From Haliclystus octoradiatus (Eukaryota; Cnidaria; Staurozoa; Stauromedusae; Haliclystidae), in assembly GCA_916610825.1 (NCBI GenBank), contig OU744447.1:38477171-38541170 (forward strand): a stretch of 64,000 nucleotides of DNA. Direction: 5' to 3'. The stretch's first letter is position 1. Every line of letters starts with the position of its first letter. Positions 56,401 to 64,000 of this stretch are shown here, one piece after another. The position numbers and the translations under genes are program-made. The notes under the pieces are model-generated. The model ran no database searches and had not been told where the DNA came from. It was given only the letters and a program-made list of their open reading frames with translations.

Positions 56401-59400
56401 CAAATAGAAATGTTGAAATTAATGTTTAATGGTAAGAGTCTGAGAACTCTTCAATTATTTTATTGGCTTGGGAACTTTCCAGAAGAACATTGGAATACCA
56501 ATATCTTTATTCCAAATGACTGAATTTTGATGTTTTGTTGTATTATTATTTCAGCAAGAGGTTGTTGCTGCTTTGGAGAGTCTATGCAACTATCTTCCAT
56601 CTTCATTTAAAGGAGAATGTGACGCATTAGTTGAACAATACGGAAAAATGATTGTTAAATTAATTATTGAAGAGTTGGCTTCTCCAGCGACGGTATGCAA
56701 GGTAAGGATGTCGTTGTTGTGTATGGAGGATATTTTCATCTTTTTTAAATACACATTTGCTAAAGGTAATGTTCCAATATAAAAATGCTTCTTGCATTCC
56801 TGAGTTCTTACATTTTTGGATACGCATTGACAATCGAGACCTACTGCCATGAAATCTGTTAAAAATGAGCTGCAGGGTTATGGCTGAGATTGAGTACATT
56901 TACATTCTATCAACTTTTATCTGGTCATGCAAAAGACATCAAATAAACTTTTGTGTATAAATACCACCTGTACATAATGGGTGATTTCTCTCCTTCTTTG
57001 TGCCGGCTTTTCTGTAATATGTTTTTTCTATTTCTTTAGGAACTTGGTCTTTGTTCAGCAACTAAATTAGGTAATAATCATACTTATCTCATTAATTACT
57101 TACAAAATGTCAACATTGATTACAGTTTGAAGAAATGTTCATAAACATTTGATTCAAACTCAGTCATGCTTACATTTTTCAGTTGAAAAGAAGACTCCTA
57201 TTCGTGCCAGCGTGACTTGTGAATTATGTGAATATGCTATGGCTCAGTTGGACAAAATGATTGATACCAACTCAACAGAGGTAACATTTTATACAGTCAT
57301 AATAGAAACATCGGAATTGATATTTGAGTGTCGTGAGTCTAAGAAGAGTAACCTAGTAATTCAAATTCCGTTAATACTTATGATCAGTCTCTCAAGATTA
57401 TAAAGTAGAAGTGAAAGTAGGGGATCAATCCACAGTTTCATGACAATAAATGTTTTGTGGCAGTGTTTGAATCAAGGTGTGAACCAATTTTATTTCGTTC
57501 TTATCTTTGCTGGGCAGAAAGTCGCACATTGTTGTACAGACCCTTTGGGCTGGTATTTGGGCTAGGTCTTTCTAAGCGCGAGCCATTGTCAAATGCAGTA
57601 GTCCAGGGTGTCACAAAAGTTTTGATCTTCCGGGAATTTTGTTGTTCGATTGTAAACCTTCTGGGATTAAATTTATAATGCTTCATAGTTTTGAAGAATT
57701 GATCTTAAAGTTTTAGAAGTTTGACTTACTTTGAAACAAGATGCATGGATATCCAAACACAAAAAATATGAAATCCAAATTTAATAAATTTCGAACAAGA
57801 AAATAATCTTGATAAGGTTGGAAACCTTCTGATTTAGTGCTGGCCTTCCGGGAACCAGGTTTCCCAGGATCCCGCACTTTGTGATAGCCTGCATTAGTCA
57901 ACACAATCATTTTTTATAAAAACTCTTCAAAATAGTTTATTTGCATGATTTTTAATAATAATATGAGAAAATCTTTCTTTAATATCTACTTACCACATGC
58001 CTGAAACCTCCAAATATGTTGTTATCTACATAGCAAGAAATTTCAAATTTTATTCTTTGATTTTCTTATTATTTCAGCAAGAAGTTGTTGCTGCTTTGGA
58101 GAGTCTATGCAACTATCTTCCATCTTCTATCAAAGGAGAATGCGACGCATTAGTTGAACAATACGGAAAAATGATTGTTAAATTAATTATCCAAGAGTTA
58201 GCGTCACCAGCGACAGTATGCAAGGTGTGTAAGTTTACGATGCCACAAGGCATACAATTACTTATCACTAATGATAGTTCAATGTATGACTACATTGGGA
58301 ATTTAACACACCATGATCATCATCCATCATCATGATCATCATCATAGTGACTCATTTGCATCGTATTCGTTTTGGAGTTGACTACTAGTTAAAGTGTCAA
58401 GCAAGACAGGCAGCCTTTGTATGGAAGTTTTTTAAATCTGATCTCGTAGCTTTTTATTTACGTCATGTTATTTCAGAGAGTTAATGATATTTGAGCAGTG
58501 AATTCTGAAACGAATCTTCCAATATTGTTACTTTTTTATTTGAAATACACAAGCAAAGCAATCGAGTTGAATATAAAGATGATGACAATCAGGGTTTCAA
58601 ATAGGAAATATATATGTCCTCAAAATCATCATTCCAAGCGAACAAGTCTGTATTAATTATCAGAACACTTCTTACCAAAAACATCGTAGTTCGAAACACA
58701 GACAAACTAATGACTGGGCAACCGTCAGTAATTAAATTATTTTGGAATCAATTTTGTAGCAAACCATAATATCCAAACACCCAAAAATCACATATGATGT
58801 TTATTTTGTTTCGATCGAGGTTCAGTAATGTCAGTGTAATTGAAATACAGAAATATAAGCCGTTGATTCGATGTTGTCATAATGAAGCTAGATTCGAAAT
58901 GTTTCTTCTTTGCAAGAAATATCACATTCATAGATTTGTAAACAAAAAAACAGTATCAAATGCGCACAATTATCTACATTATGCTTCCTTTCAACAAAAT
59001 GCTTTATTCCATATTACATCTTTGGTAAATGGTATTAGCAAATCACAAAACACTTCTTTGTAGTTTTTCTGCCATCGAAACATTCCTCGTGATATATTCC
59101 AATTACCGGATTTCATCGCTATGAAAACTCAAAACAGAGTTGGTGATGTCACAACTGGTGTTTGAAAATGAGGTTTTGAAAAAATGTATTTTTTTTTAAA
59201 TAGTTATCGCCGATCAATAATGCCCCTTTAACTGCTGTAGAACATGTCAACATTTCATTTGCATTTGTGTCCCCTTATTTGCTCTTATTCGCTCTTCTGG
59301 AATACCACCTTTGTTGAACCCTTCTACAAATGACAAATTGTGTACATTCAGAATATCAATTTATATCTACTTCATTGTATTTGTCAACCCTGAATAACTT

Positions 59401-62400
59401 TCTATGCTTGTTATCCGTTTTGAAAGCACGTGCTATTTGTTTGCATGTCTAGCAATGTATAAATGTACGGGTATAGTTTTTAACAGGAGATTGAGATTAT
59501 AGGCAAACATTCATTTTAAATGTCAAATCAGTTAGACAACGTTGATTGTAATTTGTTTTATTGTTTTCAGGAACTTGGTCTCTGCACAGCAGCCAAATTA
59601 ACTACAAAACCAGGTATATTCCTATAGTTTCAAAGGGACACTCTGTATAATACATTATAATGAAACTTAAACGGCTTTCTTCAATGTCAGTATTCAACAA
59701 AAGGTTTAACCGTCTGGAATCTAGAACATTATTTTAGTTCTTCTGAATTTTTTGTTTTGGCTATAAAAGTGACCAACTGGAATACGTTAGCTCTGATTTG
59801 ACAAAATGGGGATATCTGAATGGAGATATCCACTCATTTCAAAATGTATGCTGAAGCGCAACGTGTACATAGTTAGATAGAATACGTTAGCTCTGATTTG
59901 ACAAAATGGGGATATCTGAATGGAGATATCCACTCATTTCAAAATGTATGCTGAAGCGCAACGTGTACATAGTTAGATAGAATACGTTAGCTCTGATTTG
60001 ACAAAATGGGGATATCTGAATGGAGATATCCACTCATTTCAAAATGTATGCTGAAGCGCAACGTGTACATAGTTAGATAGAATACGTTAGCTCTGATTTG
60101 ACAAAATGGGGATATCTGAATGGAGATATCCACTCATTTCAAAATGTATGCTGAAGCGCAACGTGTAGATAGTTAGATAGAATACGTTAGCTCTGATTTG
60201 ACAAAATGGGGATATCTGAATGGAGATATCCACTCATTTCAAAATGTATGCTGAAGCGCAATGTGTACATAGTTAGATATTTTTATATGATCTTGATCCA
60301 ATCCATGTCTGACTTGTTGTAATCTTTTAATATCAAACTTAACTGGTTAATTAATATGTTACTGTACTTTCATTCTGGAACTCAATTACAATTCAGTTCA
60401 TTTACCGTTAATTTGCTATTGCCTTTCAATTGATTTTAGTATTGAAAAAGCAAGCCGTTGGAGCTGGTGAATTCTGTGAAGTTTGTGAATTGGCCATGGG
60501 ACTTTTGAAAACTCAAATTTCAAGTAACGCTACTGAGGTAGATATGCGATATAATTATTCAGAATAAAATAATAAGTAATAATTGAGATGGTATCGCCCT
60601 ACTGAAGGCGCCCGTACCACTCTTCTATTTCTGGATGAGTGGCTCTTTTCGCTGAGAGCAATGAGTTCAAACACTCTATTGATCTCAGTCGCGACACTGC
60701 AGATCAATTTCAACATATTTCATGGTAGATGGGCCTTGATTATCAATGCGCAGTGATATGCTGCTACAAGTACACACAATGCAATTCCCTCAGGACCATT
60801 TCATTCACCATCAGCAGATGGTACATTCAATGTCTGTCATATTAGCTGCTAATCCCCAATTCAGAATACAGTACCATTATATAATTCATCAAGCTGCTTC
60901 TTGTTGTAAACATTTTTTAAATTTCAATCTCTATACTGACTAAAAATGTAACAAGGGCTATCGTAAGGACATTTTGGTTGTAGGCTCTTGATGCAACTAG
61001 TTTAAATCTGGTTCATTAAGCAAATTTTAAAAGATCAATCACTAGGTCATCCAAAACAAATGGACAGCCCGGGGTAAAAGCTAAACATATTATTTATTAC
61101 ACAGAAAGAAGAGTTTTGAATTAGTTTTTGCTTTATAATTGATCTATTAATAAGAGCTTTTTGTAATTTTTTTTAGCAAGAAATCATTCTTGCTTTGGAG
61201 ACTGTCTGCAATTATGTACCAGCCTCCTTCAAAGGACAATGTAATTCATTGGTCAAACAATTTGGAAGGGAAATCATTGCGTTATTGGTGTCTGAACTTA
61301 ACCCAGAGGTTGTCTGCAAGGTAATATCAATATTTTTTAATATTTGAATCCTCAGCAACCAAGGTCTGCCTTCTGGAATCTTCTAGAACATTTCAACATA
61401 TACTAAATCATAGAAACACCAATTTATTCTTAATTTTTGTAACGTACTAGAATCACTTATGATTCGAATTATCGTTTCCTTCCAGCAACATTATAGCCCA
61501 GGTCAATTCCTCTTCATTTGTTCTAATAAGTCACACTGTTAGTCATTCTGTTATAAATGGAAATTAAATTTGGAATCAGAGATATTCGCCCAAAGTCAAA
61601 TATGAGAAATTATGGACAACTTAACAAATTTGCATCTAATCCATTATCTTGGCTCTGGCGTTCAAATTCTGAACAATTCATAGCTTTTATGTTTTGAATA
61701 AATTATTATAATGTCATAATCATAATTAACCTTTCATGTGTCAATAGGAACTTGGTCTTTGCACTTCTTTGATGTCCTCAAGGAAAATGTTGGTTAAATT
61801 ATCTGCAGGTATATCTAGAGAATGAGCTTGCAGTTAACACTTTTATCTCAATTTTTATTCAATGTCGGTTGTTCAAATTTGTTATCTGTTATGTGGAATG
61901 TTGAAATTTGAAAGTGAATTTCAAAGTCACTGCTCTGTGATCGAATTTGGTACATAACACAGGATAGGATTTTCATTGAAATCCATTACAAAATAATCTA
62001 CTTGTCCTTGATTATAGACTATTTTGAAATTCGAAATTCTTATGTCTGACTCTACCTATTTGACATTGTATCTAAATCCTGTTTTCATTCATTTTATCAT
62101 TTTCTTTTATCTGTTAGCGCCCTCCAAAGTTGGTGGTGGTCAATTCTGTGAAGTCTGTGAAGTAGCTATGACCTACATCAAATCACAATTATCATCAAAA
62201 TCAACAGAGGTTAGAGGAGCGGTTGTTTATATTACAATGTGATCAATGACACTACATTATTCCTCAAGAGAAGCAGCAAAATAAAACTTCATTTCTCAAC
62301 TTGTTTGATGTTAAGTTTTGAAGCCATTTCATTACAACAATACGTTAGTACTTGATAATATGAATTAGTATAGTAATGCCTAGCTGTGAATGGTCCTTTT

Positions 62401-64000
62401 ACAAGTTTCTTTGCCAGCTATGTCTGATGAAAGAGGGACGGCACATTCCTATTCAGGGTCTGACAAAAGGTTCTGCCTTCTGGAATCCTAAGTGCATTTC
62501 AACTTTTTCTTCTGAATTTTCTTGTTGAGGTTTGCCCAGATAATCATTGGAAACATCAATTTTTTTCTGAATTTTGTCTAGCCTTCCGGAATCTGGAATT
62601 CCAGGATCCCCACTTTTGTCGGACCCTGTTCCTATTATAACATGGCTGTCTAAACTACTATAGTCAAACCTGTTATAACGGTCACCTCTATACAGCGGCC
62701 GCCTGTCTATAGTGGTCACTCTTGCAATGTCTAAATAGTATTTTCTATTGAATCGAACCTGTATATAAAGGCCACCTATCTATAGCGGTCAATTTATCTA
62801 CCTCTCGTAGGTGGCCGTTATATACAGGTTTCACTGTACTATTGTTCGGTGTATCAATAAATATCAAATTTGTTTTTGTTTGCAGGACGAAATTGTCAGT
62901 GTTGTGAAATCAATTTGCAATTATTTGCCTTCTGCCTTTGCCAACGAATGTAACGCCCTCCTCACCGAATACGGAGATCAAATCATCAAAACTCTGTTAA
63001 CGGAATTCAACCCTGATACAGTTTGCAAGGTCAGTAGTAAGATAATGACGGTTTTAGCACAAAAATTATTTTATTTTGCCTACCACATGGCATCCTCATT
63101 TATGTAGAAGTGCATTGGTGAGAAAAAGCCTATCATAAAGTAATTTATAAATGGGGTGATAATGATCAGAGAAACTTTGCTAGACAAAACAGTGTCTCAT
63201 TCCATGCTGTTGATTCCCTTGGTGAGCTTTGCTTTTTTATTCCCACAACTTTTTCAATTAATTGGGTAGTTGCTTTTATTTTCATATTAAAACCTTTGAA
63301 TGTGCGTGTGTTGCATTCGCACCTACAAGCTTATGTTCTCACCCGATATAGGTGATTATAAGGGCTGATGCATATAATTTTTTAATTATTCAACCTTGTT
63401 TAGAACAGTGAAAAGTTATTATAAACAGTACGAAAACGGCAAAACGAAATAATTGAAATACTTATGAATGAAGTAGAATGAAGAAAAAAATACTGTCTTT
63501 TAATCTTTTAAAATCATTGTTTTCATAAACAATAGGATGAAAATCTCAAAATCAGAATATTCGAACAGCAACAACCCCTAATGCCCTACTGTTTCAATTT
63601 TTCACTTTGTAATATTCAATCTTGCACTTTTTGGTAATAGGAACTTGGTTTGTGTACCTCAGCAAAGAACAGCAAACTCTACAGCAAATGTAAGATTTTG
63701 CCACTGTTAGGCTACATGTAATTGTTGTATTTATTTACAACATTTATGCACCTGCTAATTGCAGTGTGTTGTCAGATCTCCTCGCTTTTAATTTTGAAGG
63801 TTGTTTTTCTAGGAAAGAGTTTCTTGGGTTTAATTATTATTGTTATTAGTGCATGCATCATGCCTATTCTCAATTACGAAATGATGTCATTTATTTGTGT
63901 CATACCAAGCTATATCACATGTTTGTCTTTTATCTCACAGTGACCGCCAAATCAACGAATAAAATTACGAAATTCATCGGAAGTGGTGTCACTTGTGAAA
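44444..64000 (+). CDS. PSAP: Prosaposin, at least six saposin B domains (runs off the window)
   Basis: Signal exon 44444-44483, then a saposin A-type exon 44859-44995 (CTWGPSFWC...HCKTHVW). Saposin B domains: D1 50900-50971, 52306-52368, 52831-52890, 53351-; D2 -53578, 54310-54372, 54557-54671; D3 56260-56357, 56555-56701, 57040-57070; D4 57183-57280, 58078-58224, 59571-59613; D5 60440-60537, 61177-61320, 61748-61808; D6 62118-62209, 62886-63029, 63641-63689; D7 begins 63941. All borders are GT-AG and in phase (663 codons in view). Each domain shows the C-x2-C...C...C...C...C pattern (CELCEYAM; SLCNYLP; ECDALVEQYG; TVCKELGLC). The product is a lysosomal precursor cut into sphingolipid activators. 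Vertebrate prosaposin has four B domains. D3 and D4 are nearly identical, a recent tandem duplication. Confidence 0.95.
45124..45133. promoter_or_regulatory. Exact GTCACGTGAC (CLEAR-type) site in prosaposin intron 2
   Basis: The ten-base palindrome equals the published CLEAR consensus for TFEB. It is 129 bp after exon 2 and outside the foldback element. Function is inferred only. Confidence 0.45.
45376..45523 (-). repeat. Hairpin-rich dispersed repeat, copy 2
   Basis: The inverse of the copies at 38162 and 60586. It shows GCTCTTAGCGAAAAGAGC, CCACTCCTCTAGAAATAGAG and GGTGCCTTCGGTAGGGC, that is, stem-loops following one another. It sits in prosaposin intron 2, just left of the foldback element. 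Confidence 0.7.
45582..50735. mobile_element. 5154-bp foldback (TU/FB-like) transposon in prosaposin intron 2
   Basis: A near-perfect palindrome. Each arm begins GGCAATCCTGACTTCTACGG, has about 190 bp of single-copy arm sequence, and then about 12 head-to-tail copies of a 203-204-bp unit (marker CTTAGTATGTCATAGTCAAA). The arms meet near 48136. The target duplication is perfect: ATGTTATT at 45574-45581 and 50736-50743. Long inverted ends built of tandem repeats and an 8-bp duplication match foldback elements such as the sea-urchin TU family. There is no coding sequence. The transcript of this intron could form a hairpin of about 2.5 kb. Confidence 0.95.
50993..51160. mobile_element. hAT-like MITE (CAGGGTCTGACAAAAG family), copy 1
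   Basis: 168 bp with inverted ends CAGGGTCTGACAAAAG and CTTTTGTCGGACCCTG, and an inner GGGATCCTGGGATCC / CTAGGATTCC inverted section. It lies 21 bp after the exon 3 donor. No clear target duplication at this copy. Confidence 0.75.
51225..51874 (+). repeat. Tandem repeat of about 98 bp, seven copies
   Basis: The unit contains AAAAGCACCCTCTAGTAGCC and GGTGGGACATTAAAAGAGGG. Two units are shortened by about a dozen bases at the TTCTCAAACATGTATAC segment. Copies are almost identical, so the array is young. It lies in prosaposin intron 3. Confidence 0.95.
54672..56259. other. Prosaposin intron 8
   Basis: About 1.6 kb between the exons of domains 2 and 3. I see no exon, repeat or mobile element here. 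Confidence 0.4.
56850..56895 (-). repeat. Hairpin-rich dispersed repeat, end fragment
   Basis: GCCATGAAATCTGTTAAAAA followed by GAGCTGCAGGGTTATGGCTG matches only the first 45 bp of the copy at 45376. It lies in prosaposin intron 10. Confidence 0.55.
57604..57891. mobile_element. hAT-like MITE, copy 2 (diverged)
   Basis: Ends CAGGGTGTCACAAAAG and CTTTGTGATAGCCTG. The flanking octamers are CAGTAGTC (57596-57603) and CATTAGTC (57892-57899), seven of eight matching. An internal CTTCCGGGAA / TTCCCAGGATCCC section is shared with the other copies. It lies in prosaposin intron 12. Confidence 0.75.
59781..60280 (+). repeat. 100-bp tandem repeat, five copies
   Basis: Units start at 59781, 59881, 59981, 60081 and 60181 (AATACGTTAGCTCTGATTTG). 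Only one or two substitutions are seen among the copies. It lies in prosaposin intron 14. The unit contains an inverted pair, GGGGATATCTGAATGGAGATATCC. Confidence 0.97.
60586..60730 (+). repeat. Hairpin-rich dispersed repeat, copy 3
   Basis: The most complete plus-strand copy: GAGATGGTATCGCCCTACTG, GTACCACTCTTCTATTTCTG, GCTCTTTTCGCTGAGAGCAA, then CGCGACACTGCAGATCAATT and CATATTTCATGG. It lies in prosaposin intron 15. Confidence 0.7.
62454..62628. mobile_element. hAT-like MITE, copy 3, with perfect 8-bp target duplication
   Basis: Ends CAGGGTCTGACAAAAG and CTTTTGTCGGACCCTG. The flanking octamer TTCCTATT is present at 62446-62453 and again at 62629-62636. 175 bp, non-coding. It is internally inverted relative to copy 1. 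An 8-bp duplication and CAGGG ends point to hAT. It lies in prosaposin intron 18. Confidence 0.85.
62661..62836 (+). mobile_element. Pogo/Tigger-like MITE, short copy
   Basis: Starts TAGTCAAACCTGTTATAACG and ends with the complement of CAGTGAAACCTGTATATAAC, with TA on both sides (62659-62660, 62837-62838). It contains about one and a half units of the minisatellite seen expanded at 33.9 kb. It lies in prosaposin intron 18, just after the hAT-like copy. Confidence 0.75.

Noticed and set aside
58307..58348. CATCAT run as a possible regulatory repeat
   Set aside because: A short simple repeat without further support.

Overview
The window reads as AT-rich nuclear DNA of an invertebrate animal. 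Coding exons are joined by ordinary GT...AG introns. The genes include animal lysosomal lipid-activator genes (a GM2-activator and a prosaposin) and a cellular RNA-dependent RNA polymerase (RdRP) of the type kept by some invertebrates and absent from vertebrates. The mobile elements include BEL/Pao retrotransposons, which are confined to animals, and a TU-like foldback element. A marine deuterostome such as a tunicate, hemichordate, echinoderm or lancelet would fit, but the sequence alone does not settle it.

Layout. 1-1670: the last exons of an unrecognised plus-strand gene. 3962-10321: an old, broken BEL/Pao retrotransposon on the minus strand. 11042-23943: a 12.9 kb DNA transposon flanked by TTA, with long inverted ends full of short repeats. 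It carries a decayed EnSpm/CACTA-type (TNP2-like) transposase and a divergent unknown spliced gene, and it has been entered by a very young BEL/Pao element (11839-18474, LTRs identical by eye, 5-bp target duplication, one intact 1922-residue frame). 24347-25158: a long ATT microsatellite. 25325-37229: a six-exon gene of about 2515 codons. 37.7-38.9 kb: a tRNA-derived SINE and a second TTA-flanked element. 40417-43939 (minus): a GM2-activator-like gene. 44444 to the window end (plus): a prosaposin gene with at least six complete saposin B domains. Its second intron holds a 5.15 kb near-perfect foldback palindrome with an 8-bp target duplication.

The most striking object is the gene at 25325-37229. 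One continuous spliced frame encodes, in order, a zinc-cluster N-terminus, a Dicer/RIG-I-type SF2 helicase, a complete cellular RdRP (DLDGD catalytic loop), a terminal nucleotidyltransferase, and about 550 C-terminal residues I cannot place. Helicase, RdRP and nucleotidyltransferase are the three separate subunits of the fission-yeast RNA-directed RNA polymerase complex (Hrr1, Rdp1, Cid12), and have counterparts acting together in ciliates and nematodes. Here they appear as a single polypeptide, which suggests a self-contained small-RNA amplification enzyme.

The second theme is a lysosomal pair. The GM2-activator-like gene and the prosaposin gene both encode sphingolipid activator proteins. 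They lie head to head about 500 bp apart, with a TCACGTGA E-box between them and an exact GTCACGTGAC (CLEAR-type) site in prosaposin intron 2. This suggests shared TFEB/MITF-type control. The GM2-activator copy lacks a recognisable last exon on its own strand. All exon models were made by eye from reading frame, splice signals and family resemblance.
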